64,000 bases of DNA, taken from contig WUJK01000001.1 of assembly GCA_011317545.1 (NCBI GenBank), forward strand, positions 5,047,721 to 5,111,720, given 5' to 3'. Under the pieces are notes generated by a model, which was not told the origin of the DNA, searched no databases, and saw nothing but the letters and a program-made list of their open reading frames with translations. Position numbers and translations under genes: made by a program. This document shows positions 11,301 through 24,469 of this stretch, in pieces (positions within the stretch are counted from its first letter, which is position 1; the number at the start of each line of letters is the position of its first letter). The DNA comes from Coniella vitis (lineage: Eukaryota; Ascomycota; Sordariomycetes; Diaporthales; Schizoparmaceae).

Positions 11301-14300
11301 CTTTATTATCTCGTTATCCGAATTATCCGCCGAGTATATAATCTAATATATTTATCTCGATCTCGAAAACTTTATCTTAATCTGCTTCGATTAGGATTAG
11401 TTCTAATATAACGGTATCCTTGATTATATTAAAGGCTTTCTATACCTATTCGTTCTAATTAAAGGTAACGTCCTTTTTCGTAAGTTCCGTAAATAGTACT
11501 ATAATACTATTATAGTTCTTAATAAATTATCGATAGAAGTTAGTATAGCCTAAGAAGGCTCTAATATCCTTAATATTCTAAGGTATAGGCTAGTCCCTAA
11601 CTACCTATACTTTATCTTTCTATATTCGTATATACCCTAGTATAATAATATATCCGAGGTAGTTAACTTCTTAGGTATCTAGTTATATTTAGTAGGTTCT
11701 ACTAAAATCTTATTATCTTAGAGGATTTATAGGATTATTATAACGTACTTCTAGTATTTTTCGAATATCTTCGAGTAAATAAGGATATTATCTAGGTAAG
11801 CGATTATAAAATAGTCGAGGTATTTATATAAGATAAAGTTTATTATTTCCTAGAATAATATAGGGGTATTAGTAAGTCCGAATAGTATAATAAGGTATTC
11901 GAAATATCCGTAGTATATTCTAAACGCTATTTTCTATTCTTCTCCGGGTTTAATACGAATATACGTATATCCTTCCTTAAGGTTAAGGGCTATAAACTAT
12001 TAGGCTCCTTTAAATCTATCTCTAAGTTCTTTAAAGAGAGGTAAGGGGTATTAATTCTTAATTATAATATTATTAAGTTATCGATAGTTAATATATAATC
12101 GTAGTTTGCTGTTTTTCTTTAGTATAAATAGGATTAGGTATCCTGCTAGTAAATATAAGGGTTTAATATAGCCTTTCTTAAGATTTTCGTCGATATATTC
12201 TCTAAGTACCTTAAGTTTATCCTTATCTAATTCGTAGATAGGAAAAAACTTTAGTTATTCTCCTTCTTTAAGTAGGATCTTATAATCGTATAGGCTATAC
12301 TCTAGTAGGCTATTATCGAATTTTCCTTAAAATAGTTTTATAAACTTCCGATACTCTTCTAGTATACCGGAGAGGTCTTTAAACGTATCTTTATCTTATA
12401 TAATTACTATTATAAGGAGATATCGTTATATATACTTAGTTCCTTCTTAAACTTATTACGATAATATATCCTATTATCTATAGAATCCTATTATATTATA
12501 TCCTAATCTATTATATCCCTTATTCTATTAGGTATTAACTATCGCTAGATCCTTCTCTATAAGCTATCGAGGTTTATCGTATCCTAAGGTAGCTATCGCT
12601 TTAGCTCTTTTCGATTTAGAGGTATATATAAATTCGTTTAAGCCCTTATTATCTAGGTATCGCTTAGTAATTAAATCCGATCCTACGCCTTTAATTATAA
12701 CCGTTTCTCGGATATCCGCTTCGTCCTATAAAATATAGCTATTAATCTAATCGATTCGAGGATTTTCCTTTCTTAACTATAGTATACCTAAAGTTAGCTC
12801 GTATTATACGGTATCCGTAATATCGAAGTTTATTAGTATCGTACGTCCGTAGATTATAACTAATAATTAATTAGATTCTATATCGATAATACCTTAGCCG
12901 TAAATAACTTTTATACCTTTTATAATACTAAGTTTATAGGGTTCTATCTTCTTCTTCTAAGGTATCCGTTCTTTATTAATAACGCTTAGGGATATAAAGT
13001 TTCCTTATACTCCGTTATCTAGGAGTACTATATAGAATTTATCGTTAATTCGTACTACGATTTTTAAATATTCGTACGTCGAGCTATCTATCGTATAGAG
13101 GGACTTTACCGTAAGTCCTAATCGCTTATTATCCCTTATAAGCAATCCTTACCTTTTAGGTTCTACTATTCTTACTATACTCTAAGGGCTACTATTTATA
13201 CTAGGTTCTTAGCTTATTATATTCCGTATCGTATATATACTACGGCCTATCGCTATAGGCGCGTTTAATTTTCTTCTTTTATATAGGGAGTCTATACTCC
13301 GGGCTAATTATCTTTAAGGTTATAATAGGTATACGCTTTATCCGCTAGGTATTCTACGTAATCGGCGCGCTTATAGAAGCTATAGTACGTAGATTCTACG
13401 TATACGGGCTTTACAAGCTTTTCCCTTTATTTCTATTCGTATATTCTATACTAATCGAGCGCTTTTTCTTACGCGTAAGGTGCGTACTAGGGTATTATAT
13501 ATTAATACTATTTTACTTATCGTATAGTATATTCGTAGGGGGTATTATATATAAGGCTAATACTAGCGTAATTTCCCCTTATTTTAAGTACTTTATAATA
13601 ATCGCTATTATCGTCGTTATAGGCGATAATACTATACCCTATCTCGCGCGTAGGGAACTATTCGTTAGTTACCTTATATTTAAAGTATTATCTATAATTA
13701 TATATAATATAGGCAAACTATATAATCTAATAATACTTTTCGTAGAGATAATTAATTCGCGCGTCTTCCTATATAAAGGGGGTTTCGTTTTAATAGGTTA
13801 TTATCTTAAATAATTCTCTAAGTATAATACCGGGGATAAGGTAATATATATCTCTTTTATCGGTATCTTCGTTTATAAAGCTTTCTAATTCTAAGTTCGT
13901 TTCTTTATTAATAGTTTAAGTATTAATACTCTAACCGATACTAAGCGTTTCCTATTATTCCGTAATTTCCGTAATATTGCTTTATAAAGTATCCGTTAGG
14001 AGAGGCGTCCTTTAGGTAATTATAATTTATCGTTCCTTATAAGGTTTCTAAGGGAATTATCCTAAACCTTACTTTACCGAGAGGTATATTATATAATTAT
14101 CCTTATAATAGAAGGTCTAGTTAAGGAGTCTATAATCGGAGTTGTCCGATACTTACTCTAGAAGCTAGTTTTAGCTAGGAGTAGAGTTTATAATCTTACG
14201 TATTATAATATTAGCTTATCGTCCTTCGGGGACTTTCTTAAATTCTCTACGTTTCTTAAGTTATCGGTATTCTCGTACGAAGTAGCCTATCTTATTATAG

Positions 14301-15808
14301 TTAAAGTATTCCCTGCTTATAGGTTTACGCTAAGCTATATCGAGCTCTATAGGGCCTAAGTATATAATACCGCTAACTACCGTACCTTATTACTAAAAGC
14401 TACGGTTAGTTATCTATTAAATCCGCCGTCCTATATTAGTATAGTTCCTCTATATAGTATAGCTTCCTCCTTTCTTACTTTTCTCTATATATCTTTCGTA
14501 GAAACGGTTATCGATACGGATAGCGTTATTATTAAATATCGTAAAGTCTTTAAGCTAATCCTACTTAGAGATTTCGTTTTTAACCTTATCCTTAAATCCT
14601 CTATAATAGTATTCTATAAGGTTCTTATCTTCCTAAGGGAAGCGTATTAAGAGTTGCTTAAAGCGAACCGTATAGGCTAAAGTAGACTTATTCTATTTAA
14701 GTTCTATAAGTTACTATGCTATAGTCCGTTCTTTATTAGGATTACTAAATATTTCCTTAAGGATACGTTCGAATCCTACGAATAAATCGAATATATTCTT
14801 AGTAATCGTCTTACGTTAATCGAGGTTACCTAGGTATTTAATATAGTTACGAAGTAAGGGTTTATACTAGATAAGTATATCCTTTTCGAATCGTATACCG
14901 GCTAGGATAACTTTATCGGGTTTAGTAGAGAATTATACTACGTTATATAGGAAGTATACCTTATAATAGGTAAGGAACCCTTAAAGTATCTTCTAGTTAC
15001 CGTCGTATATAATAGGTTTATCTATCTTATAGCCGTTACCGGTATTTTAAATAATAAACGCTAGGGGTATAGCGGCCGTAGCTTAGTATTATTCGAGCTA
15101 CTAAGCCTGCCTACGGATAGTATAATTCTACTACTCCTAATTCTACTAGAGTATAGTAAGTTATTAGGTAAGTTCGATTAATTAGCGTATTATATCTTCC
15201 TAAGTTATAACCTAGCGATATCCTTCTCCTAAGGTAAACGGGGTAGGAGTTTAAGGAGCTATTACTATACTTAATATTACCTAAGAGGTATATATAGACT
15301 ATCCTAAATAAGAGTTATAAAAATATAATAATCTTTACCTAAATCCCGGATTCTAGAAGTACCTATAAGTTATATATTAGTAGGTAGGGAAGTATTACCT
15401 TTAAGTCTTTATATATTATCGAGTAATATTAAGTATTATAAGTAATTAAGAGGGATTACCCTATTATATAAGATAATACTTAGATTTATAACTAAAGATT
15501 ATAAGGAAAACTATCTAATAGCTAGGAAATCTATCGTCCTTATATCCTTCCGTTATTCTACGTTAAATACCCTATTTAACCCTAGATTATCTAGATTATT
15601 TCGCGATCTTAATAATCCGACTCTACTGGATTATCTAATAATCTTAATAATCTATTCCTGATTAGTTCGTATAACCCTAACCCTGACTATATTATCCTAT
15701 ATAACTTGGTTATATAAGAGATCCCCATCGGTCCGTTAAGGTTCCGATTTGCTAGCATATAGTTGCGCTGGCTTATTCCTATAACCTGCATAACCGTGGG
15801 TTATAATA
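8358..15808 (-). mobile_element. Gypsy1 copy 1, RIP-inactivated chromovirus (7451 bp)
   Basis: The element is complete, with LTRs of equal length (8358-8842 and 15324-15808, 485 bp each) and target duplication ATCTA. gag-pol lies on the minus strand: the gag zinc-knuckle region is near 14230-14330, reverse transcriptase near 11740-12100, integrase near 10100-10600, and the chromodomain near 9600-9690. Every domain is cut by many stops from C-to-T and G-to-A changes. Its LTR middle is of a different type from copies 2 and 3 (TTATCTAGATTATCTCGCGA instead of GATCGATAG modules), so it belongs to another subfamily. A + strand antisense frame lies at 8938-9474. Confidence 0.9.
8938..9474 (+). pseudogene. 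Antisense coiled-coil ORF behind Gypsy1 pol
   Basis: One frame runs about 178 codons with only a few TAG/TAA interruptions, on the strand opposite to gag-pol, and ends at TAA 9472-9474. The N-terminal part is Ser/Arg-rich and unstructured. The C-terminal half is strongly charged and heptad-like: KIKDKIEELDEIYRALD, then REKIVRAIRRGLDSIEELDR, then a Pro-rich tail PAGPLPK. The same kind of frame occurs in copies 2 and 3, at 31830-32190 and in the left remnant. Antisense coiled-coil hypothetical proteins of this style are often seen with fungal Gypsy elements. Its function is not known to me. Confidence 0.5.
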
Positions 15809-16099
15809 ATCTAATATTAAGCTATAAACTCCTATCCTTATATCCTTCTATTATTTCCTATCTATAGTAAGTATAGATCCTTAGATTACCTAGAGCGATA
15901 GGAGCGTTAGCTTATTTAGATTATTTAGATTATTATCGCTCTAACTATCTTAGTTATTAAGGTAATCTAACCCTAACCCTAATTATACTACTCTATATTC
16001 TTATATAAGAGATCCCTATCGGTTCGTTAAGGTTCCGATTTACTAATATATAATTACGCTAGCTTATTCCTATAACTTATATATTTATAGGTTATAATA
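15809..16099 (-). repeat. Older Gypsy1 LTR, right part
   Basis: This resumes after the copy 1 insertion with ATCTAATATTAAGC and runs to TTATAATA. It holds a telomere-like AACCCTAACCCTAA box near 15969-15983. Joined with 8166-8357 it makes an LTR of about 480 bp. Confidence 0.8.
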
Positions 16100-16246
16100 T
16101 TATCTCCCTTCTATTAGTCTTTATCCCTAAAGACCTATAATATTTCCGTAAATAGTCCTACCTAATATTCTTACTTCGGATTATACCTTCCTAATTCGTT
16201 ATATCTGCGGGTATCTAGAAATCGCGTTCGAAGAAAACCGAGTAAT
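16100..16246 (-). mobile_element. Short internal stub of the older Gypsy1
   Basis: 16100-16205 matches the internal sequence next to the 3' LTR in the other copies (TTATCTCCCTTCTATTAGTC onward). Homology stops at about 16206. The next 40 bases, up to the Gypsy2 LTR, are of unknown origin. Confidence 0.55.
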
Positions 16247-16583
16247 TATTATAGGCCCACGGGTAAATGCACGGCTTCGGTATACTAGGGCACGAAGCCT
16301 TAGTTAGTATATTCCCTTCTCGTCTGGAGACTAATATTAATTAAGCGCTAAATAAGAGCGTCTTCCGAATAGCTTACGAGCTATATAAAAGACTATCGGT
16401 AATAGGACCTATATCGACGGTAGACCTATAGAAAACTCTATCTATAGGTGGATTCTAAACGTAAGAGCTATTTAAGAGCAGCTCTCGCGCTGTTATATAG
16501 ATACTATACTTACTTTTCTCCTTAAGTTAATTAATAATAGAAATTAGGATCGAAACTATAAACGCTCTCTCGATACCTATTTA
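16247..16583 (+). repeat. Gypsy2 5' LTR
   Basis: It starts TATTATAGGCCCACGGGTAA and matches 30728-31064 over about 337 bp, including ACGGCTTCGGTATACTAGGG and the TCTTCCGA segment. The right boundary is approximate because homology fades in AT-rich sequence. No clear 5-bp target duplication was found for this family. Confidence 0.75.
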
Positions 16584-16880
16584 TATTTAACTAACTTCTT
16601 TTCTACCTACCTTATATATCTAACGGTATTTATATACTTATTTAGTATATAGCCTTAGGATATTATACCCCTACGATAAGTAATTCGGGTAACTCCCTAC
16701 CTAAGCGAATAATAATAATAATAATATAATAATAACTATATAATAAATAGTTACTTAAATAATAGAAGAGTAGCGGTATATTATTAAAGGAGTAGTATAA
16801 TAGTAGTACGAAGATAGCGTACGAAACCTGGAAGCGCTTATAATATAATTTACGAAAATCGAATAATCCCGTAGCTTATT
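16584..16880 (+). mobile_element. Gypsy2 leader, interrupted by Gypsy1 copy 2
   Basis: This is the untranslated leader after the 5' LTR, containing AATAATAATAATAATAAT. No coding sequence is recognisable. TTATT at 16876-16880 is the left target duplication of Gypsy1 copy 2; Gypsy2 resumes at 24434 with the same five bases. Confidence 0.6.
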
Positions 16881-17559
16881 TGTTATAACCCACGGTCATG
16901 CAGGTCACAGGAACAGGCCAACGCAACATGGCATCAGAAGTCGGAACTACAACGGACCGACAGGATCTCTTATATAAGGACCTACGGATGATATAATCAG
17001 GGTTAGGGTCTTAATAGTTGCACGATCGATAGAATCGATATCGACTATATCGACTGGCACACCATGGATCGATAGGATCGATATCGATTATATCGACTCA
17101 CCAGGACAACAGAAGGATATAAGGACAGGAGTTTACGGCTTAATATTAGATAGTTTCCTTATAGTCTTCAGTTATAAATCTAAGTATTATTTCATATAAT
17201 AGGGTAATCCCTCTTGATTACTTATAATACTTAATATTGCTCGATAATATACGAAGACTTAAAGGTAATACTTCCCCACCTGCTAATATACAACTTATAG
17301 GTACTTCCAGAATCCGGGATTTAGGCAAGGATTATTACATTTTTATAACTCTTATTTAGGACGGTCTACGTATACCTCTTAGGTAATATTAAGTATAGTA
17401 ATAGCTCCTTAAACTCCTACCCTATCTACCTTAGGCGAAGGATATCGCTAGGTCGTAACTTAGGAAGATATAATACGCTAATTAATCGAACTTACCTAAT
17501 AACTCGCTATACTCCGATAGAATTAGGAATAGCAGAATCGTACTATCTACAGGCAGGCC

Positions 17560-20500
17560 TAATAGCTCGAATAATACTAAGCTACGGCTATTATACCCCT
17601 AGCGCCTATTATCCAGAATACCGGTAACGGCTATAAGATAGATAAACCTGCTATATACAACGGCAACTAGAAGACGCTTTAAGGGTTCCTTACCTATTAT
17701 AAGGCGTACTTCCTATATAATATAGTATAGTTTACTACTAAACCCGATAAAGTTATCCTAGCCGGTATACGATTCGAAAAAGACGCACTTATTTAGTACG
17801 AACCCTTACTTTATAACTATATTAAACACCTAGGCAACCTCGATTAACGTAAGACGACTACTAAGAATATATTCGACTTATTCGCAGGATTCGAACGTAT
17901 CCTTAAGGAAACATTTAGCGATCCCAACGAAGAACGGACTATAGTATAATAACTTATAGAACTTAAGCAGAGTAAGTCTGCTTTAGCCTATACGGTCCGC
18001 TTTAAGCAACTCTTAGTACGCCTCCCTTAGGAAGATAAGAACCTTATAGAATACTACTATAGAGGATTTAAGGATAAGGTTAAGGACGAAATCTCTAAGT
18101 AGGACTAGCCTAAAGACTTTACGATATTCAGTAATAACGCTATCCGCATCGATAACCGTCTCTACGAAAGACGTATAGAGAAAAGTAAGAAAGGAGGAAG
18201 CTATACTATATAGAGGAATTACGCTAATATAGGACGACGGATTTAATAGATAACTAACCGTAGCTTCTAGCAACGAGGTACAGCAGTTAGCGGCACTATA
18301 TACTTAGGCCCTATAGAGCTCGACGCAGCTTAACGTAAACCTATAAGCAAGGAATGCTTTAACTGTGGCAAGATAGGCTACTTCGCACGAGAGTGCCGAT
18401 AACCTAAGAAACCTAGGGAATTTAAGAAAGTCCCCGAAGGACGATAAGCCAATATTATAATACGCAAGATTACGGACTCTACTCCTAGCTAAAACTAGCT
18501 TTTAGAGTAAGTATCGGACGACTCCGATTATAAACTCCTTAATTAGACCTTCTATTATAAGGATAATTATATAATATACCTCTCGGTAAAGTAAGGCTTA
18601 GGATAGTTCCTTTAGAAACCTCGTAAGGAACGATAAATTATAGTTACCTAGAGGATACCTCTCCTAACGGATACTTTATAAAGCAATATTACGGAAATTA
18701 CGGAATAATAGGAAACGCTTAGTATCGGTTAGAGTACTAGCACCTAAACTATTAATAAAGAAACGAGCTTAGAATTAGAAAGCTCTATAAACGAAGATAC
18801 CGATAAAGGAGATATATACTACCTTATCTACGGTATTATACTTAGAGAATTATTTAGGATAATAACTTATTAAGACGAAACCCCCCTTATATAGGAAGAC
18901 GCGCGAATTAATTACCTCTACGAAAAATACTACTAGATCGTATAGTTTGCCTGCATTATATATAATTGCAGATAATACTTTAAATATAAGGTAACTAACG
19001 AATGGTTCCCTATACGCGAGATAGGGTATAGCATTATCGCCTACGATAACGATAATAGCGATTATTATAAAGTACTTAGAATAAGGGGAAACTACGCTAG
19101 TATTAGCCTTATATATAATACCCCCTACGAATATACTACGCGATAAGTAAAATGGTACTAATATACGATACCCTAGTGCGTACCTTATATATAAGAAAAA
19201 GCGCTCGATTAGTATAGAATACGCGAATAGAAATAAAGAGAAAGGCCTACGAAGCCCGTATACGCAGAACCTATATACTATAGCTTCTATAAGCGCGCCG
19301 ATTACGTAGAATACCTAGCGGATAAAGCGCGTACCTACTATAACCTTAAGGATAGTCAGCCCGGAGTATAGACTCCGTATACCGAAGAAGAAAATTAAGC
19401 GCGCCTATAGCGATAGGCCGTAGTATATATACGATACGGAATATAATAAGCTAAGAACCTAATATAGATAGCGGCTCTTAGAGTATAATAAGAATAGTAG
19501 AACCTAAAAAGCAAGGATCGCTTATAAGGGATAATAAGCGATTAGGACTTACGATAAAGTCCCTCTATGCGATAGATAGCTCGATATACGAATATTTGAA
19601 AATCGCAGTACGAATTAACGATAAATACTATATAGTACTCCTGGATAGCGGAGCGTAAGGAAACTTTATATCCCTAAGCGTTATTAATAGAGAACGGATA
19701 CCTTAGAAGAAGAAAATAGAACCCTATAAACTTAGCACCGTAGAAGGTATAGAAGTCGCTTACGGCTAAGGTATTATCGATATAGAATCTGATTAATTAC
19801 TAGTCACAATCTACGGACGTACGATACTAATGAACTTCGATATTACGGATACCGTATAATACGAGCTGATTTTAGGTATATTATAGTTAAGAAAGGAAAA
19901 TCCTCGAATCGATTAGACTAATAGTTATATTTTATAGGATAAAGCGGATACCTAAGAAGCGGTTGCAATTAAAGGCGTAGGATCGGATTTAGTTACTAAG
20001 CGATACCTAGATAATAGGGGCTTAAACGAATTTATATATACCTCTAAATCGAGAAGAGCTAAGACGATAACTACCCTAGGATACGATAAACCTCGATAGC
20101 TTATAGAGAAGGATCTAGCGATAGTTAATACCTAATAAAAGAAGGGATACGGTAGATTAGGATACGATATAATAGGATTCTATAGATAGCAGGATATATT
20201 ATCGCGATAAGTTTAAGAAGGAACTAAGTATATATAACGATATCTCCTTATAATAGTAACTATATAAGACGAAGATACGTTTAGAGACCTCTCCGGTATA
20301 CTAGAAGAGTATCGGAAGTTTATAAAACTATTTCAAGGAAAATTCGATAACAGCCTACTAGAGCACGGCCTATATAACTACGAAATCCTATTTAAAGAAG
20401 GAGAATAACTAAAGTTCTTTCCTATCTACGGATTAGATAAGGATAAACTTAAAGCACTTAGAGAATATATCGACGAAAATCTTAAGAAAGGCTATATTAG

Positions 20501-23095
20501 ACCCTCCTATTTACTAGTAGGATACCTAATCCTATTTATACTAAAGAAAAACGGTAAACTATAACTATACGTTGACTATCGATAACTTAACGATATTATA
20601 ATTAAGAATCGGTACCCCTTACCTCTCTTTAAAGAACTTAGGGATAGACTTAGAGGAGCCTAATAGTTTACGGCCCTCGACCTTAAAGAAGGATATACGT
20701 ATATTCGTATTAAACCCGGAGAAGAATAGAAAACAGCGTTTAGAATACGCTACGGACATTTCGAATATCTTATTATACTATTCGGACTTACCAACGCCCC
20801 TATATTATTCCAGGAAATAATGAACTTTATCTTACGCGAATACCTCGACTATTTTATAATCGCTTACCTAGACGATATCCTTATTTATTCAAAAATATTC
20901 GAGGAATACTAGAAGTACGTTACGATAATCCTATAAATCCTCTAAGATAATAAGATCTTAGTAGAACCTACTAAATACAACTGGAATACTTAAGAAGTTA
21001 ACTACCTTAGATATACTATTATACTAGGGTATATACGAATACAGAAAGATAAAGTATAGGCAGTTAGGGACTAGCCTATACCTTAGAACGTTAAGGACGT
21101 TAGAGCCTTCTTAGGCTACGTTAACTTCTACCGATAATTTATTAAGAACTATAGTAGTATTACAGCACTACTTACGGAACTTACGAAAAAGGATATTACC
21201 TTTAACTAGAACGAATAGGTATAGAAAGCCTTTAGTATAATTAAGGACGCCGTTATATTAGAACTAATCCTAGTCGAAGCAGACTAAGATAAAGTTTTCG
21301 AGATCGAGATAAACGTATTAGATTATATACTCGGTGGATAACTCGGATAACGAGATAATAAAGGACGACTACGGATAGTTAGCAACTTTAGCAAGAAGCT
21401 AAACGGACTAGAACTTAACTACGGAACGCCCGATTAAGAACTTATAGCAATAGTAGAAGCCTTTAGGGAATAGCGATACTACCTTATCGGCGTAAAACAA
21501 TAAATTCTTATATATACGGATTATAAGAACCTTTAGGCATTTACCTTAATAAAGCAGCTTAATAAACGATAAGTTAGATAGTACGAATTCCTATTAGAAT
21601 TCGACTTTAAGATTATCTACCGTAAAGGTAAGGAAAACGAACGAGCAGACGCTCTTAGTAGACGGTTAGACTATAAGGATAGTAATAGCAAAGACCAAGA
21701 TATTATAGCAATCTTTAAGGAAGATTCGGAAGGTAACCTTACTATACTATCTATTACTAAGGAACTTAATATAATACTACGTATCGAGGGAGAAATACCT
21801 AACCTCGATAGTATAATAACACCGGAATAAAACGATTATATTAGAAGCATCTATAGCGTACCGGTATATAGATACTAAGGAATTAGAGCAACCTATAAAA
21901 GGATCTAATATTATTAGAACCTACCGAACCTTAAGAAACGAGTTACGGATATCGTTAATAACTGCGATATATACAAACGAAACAAGATAGAACGATATAA
22001 ACCTTATAGACTACTATAACCTCTACTAGTACCTACGACTATTTGGTTATCTATTAGTCTAGACTTTATTACTAAGCTACCCCTCTTACGAGAACCCTTA
22101 ACTTAGGTATAGTACGATAGCATCTTAGTAGTAGTTTATAGACTAAGCAAGTACGTATACTTCCTACTATATAAGGAAAGTAGTACCGCAGAAGAACTCG
22201 TATATATATTCCTCCGTATTATTATCGCTAACTACGGAATACCTTAGGAAATTATATTAGATAGAGATAGAAAATTTATATTAAAATTCTAGATCTTACT
22301 TACCAAATACCTCGGAACGATATAACGTATATCTACGGCATTTTATCCTTAGATAGACGGACAAATAGAATATACTAACTAGATTATAGAATAATATCTA
22401 TAATACTACGTTAACTACGAATAAGATAATTAGGTCGAACTTTTGCTAACCGTATAGTTCGCTTATAATAGCGTAGATACGATAAGTATAGGAAAATCAC
22501 TATTCTTCCTACTCTACGGATATAACCCTATAGTATACTACGAAATACTACCAGATAGAAACGCAGAAACGGTAGACTAATACGCTAGAAGAATCAAGCA
22601 ATTATACGAAGATACTCAACGTATGCTTCAGAACGCTAAAGAATAAATAACGAAATACGCTAATTAGAAAAGGATTAAGGGACTAATCCTATAGAAGGGA
22701 GATAAAGTCTACCTTAACTGTAAAAATATTAAAACCACTAGACCCAGCGATAAACTCGACTATAAAAAACTCGGACCTTACAAAATCGCACGATAGATTT
22801 CACTAGTTAACTACGAACTCGAAATCCCATATATACGTCTATACCTAGTCTTCCACATTTTACTTCTGGAACCAGCACTAGCAGACGCAGAACTCTCGTA
22901 CGATACAGATATTATCGAACCAGAGCAAGTATAGTACGAAGTTAAATAGATTCTCGACTTACGTAAACGCGGGCGCGGAAAATAATACCTTATCAAATGG
23001 AAAAACTACGATAATTCGGAAAACACTTAGGAACCACCAAAGAACGTATACCTAGACCTTATTAAAGAATATGAAAATAAAAAGCTATTATAGCC
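17560..23095 (+). pseudogene. gag-pol of Gypsy1 copy 2
   Basis: Domains in order: gag capsid (about 17620-18260); zinc knuckle CFNCGKIGYFAREC at 18355-18396, whose histidine has become Y; aspartic protease with active site DSGA at 19644-19655; RT with YLDD at 20865-20876; RNase H (about 21290-21480); integrase with D at 22062, D at 22260 and E at 22368 (D-35-E spacing); and a C-terminal chromodomain at about 22986-23090 (YLIKWKNYDNSENT, then a stop where the conserved Trp TGG became TAG, then EPPKN). Dozens of TAA/TAG codons stand where Gln, Trp or Arg is expected. The chromodomain places it among chromoviruses. Confidence 0.88.
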
Positions 23096-23107
23096 TTAGA
23101 TAGAGAA

Positions 23108-23182
23108 GGTACTATAGGGAATCGAACCCCGGACCTCTTAGCAAGAAACTAGGAACTCTAACTACTAAGCTATAAGACTACT
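23108..23182 (-). other. tRNA-like sequence in Gypsy1 copy 2
   Basis: Read on the minus strand it has TAGCTTAGTAGTTAGAG (D-arm pattern), an anticodon-arm-like CCTAG TTTCTTG CTAAG, and GGGGTTCGATTCCC (T-arm with B box). The acceptor ends do not pair, so it is not a working tRNA. The same sequence sits at the same place in copy 3 (35101-35175) and at 32282-32354. Confidence 0.6.
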
Positions 23183-23329
23183 TATATCTTTAACTATAAT
23201 AGCTACCTATAGGAATAACCAGAACCTTTATTAAGGACTACTAGTAGTAACTCTAAGGAAATTAAAGTTACGAACCAGAAGCTCTAGTACCCTATAAATT
23301 ACTAATAAGAAAATCGGATAGAGATAACG

Positions 23330-23940
23330 GAGAAAACCCAGACTAATCAAAATCCTCTAACGCGGTAGTTATAAAACCCTTAGGCAACGGACCTTTAGGA
23401 ATAGTCGGTTCTACGGAACGATATTCGGCCTTAGCGGCTAAACGCTCCTTCTCTACCTCCTTACGTTCTATACGATCTAAGTCTTCCAGATTCGATAAAC
23501 TACGACGAATAGCACGCACTATCCGCTCTCGCTATATCTTCTTCTACTTATATAAACGTATTAATTTATCTTCTAGCTCCTTAATTTTATCCTCTAACTT
23601 TTAATGCTACGAAGAGATATATAGAAGGTCGGCAGAATTAGTCGTCTCTAAAATATCGTAACGAGGAAGCTTTAAACGTACGTACTCGGCGCAGCGAGAA
23701 GAATTACTAGGGGAAACTTAATAAGAAGTCTTACCCTTAGAATCGCAGTAAGAGTAAGGACGTATCTCGAAGGCGTTCGAAAGAATAATTAAGTATAAGG
23801 ATAACTTCTGTTTAGCAGAATTAGACCTTGGATTTGACGAACGAGGTTTCGTTATACGAGAAGACGACGATATAACGAATTAGGAAAGCATAATCCGGAG
23901 TAAGAATATTAGGCAGGACTACTTACGGAAATACTATAGG
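23330..23940 (-). pseudogene. Antisense coiled-coil ORF in Gypsy1 copy 2
   Basis: This is the counterpart of the frame at 8938-9474, on the strand opposite to gag-pol and between the tRNA-like sequence and the 3' LTR. It reads toward pol, has several TAG/TAA interruptions, and has charged heptad-like residues in its second half. Boundaries are approximate. Confidence 0.4.
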
Positions 23941-24469
23941 TCTTTGGGGATAAAGACCGATAGAAGGGAGATAATATTATAACCTACGGTTATGCAGGTT
24001 ATAGGAATAGGCCAACGTAATATAGCATCAGAAGTCGGAACTACAACGGACCGACAGGATCTCTTATATAAGGACCTACGGATGATATAATCAGGGTTAG
24101 GGTCTTGATAGTTGCACGATCGATAGAATCGATATCGACTATATCGACTAGCACACTATAGATCGATAGGATCGATATCAACTACATCGACTCACTAGGA
24201 CAACAGAAGGATATAAGGACAGGAGTTTACGGCTTAATATTAGATAGTTTCCTTATAATCTTTAGTTGTAAATCTAAGTATTATTTTATATAATAGGGTA
24301 ATCCCTCTTGATTACTTATAATACTTGATATTACTCGATAACGTACGAAGACTTAAAGGTAATACTTCCCCACCTGCTAACATACAACTCATAGGTACTT
24401 CCAGAATCCGGGATTCAGGCAAGGATCATTATATTATTACTATAGGAGCTATTAGTAAGTATTAGTAAC

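Larger units (their letters stand above)
16881..24433 (+). mobile_element. Gypsy1 copy 2, RIP-inactivated chromovirus (7553 bp)
   Basis: The element is complete, with LTRs of equal length (16881-17339 and 23975-24433, 459 bp each), target duplication TTATT, and a purine-rich tract AGAAGGGAGATAA just before the 3' LTR. The left LTR keeps the best TGTTATAACCC..ATTACA ends. It carries gag, protease, RT, RNase H, integrase and a chromodomain in the Ty3/Gypsy order. Between pol and the 3' LTR it also holds a tRNA-like sequence and an antisense frame. It is nested in Gypsy2, so it is younger than that insertion. Confidence 0.92.

Noticed and set aside
18013..18273. 86-residue minus-strand frame inside Gypsy1 gag, also seen in copy 3
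   Set aside because: It is the complement of the gag frame; its conservation follows from the shared element sequence.
22811..22996. 61-residue frame identical in copies 2 and 3
   Set aside because: It lies opposite the integrase end and chromodomain. Its identity reflects recent common origin, and RIP-free codons on the sense strand explain it.
23108..23182. A functional tRNA gene
   Set aside because: D-, anticodon- and T-arm patterns exist, but the 5' and 3' ends do not form an acceptor stem and the stems carry mismatches.
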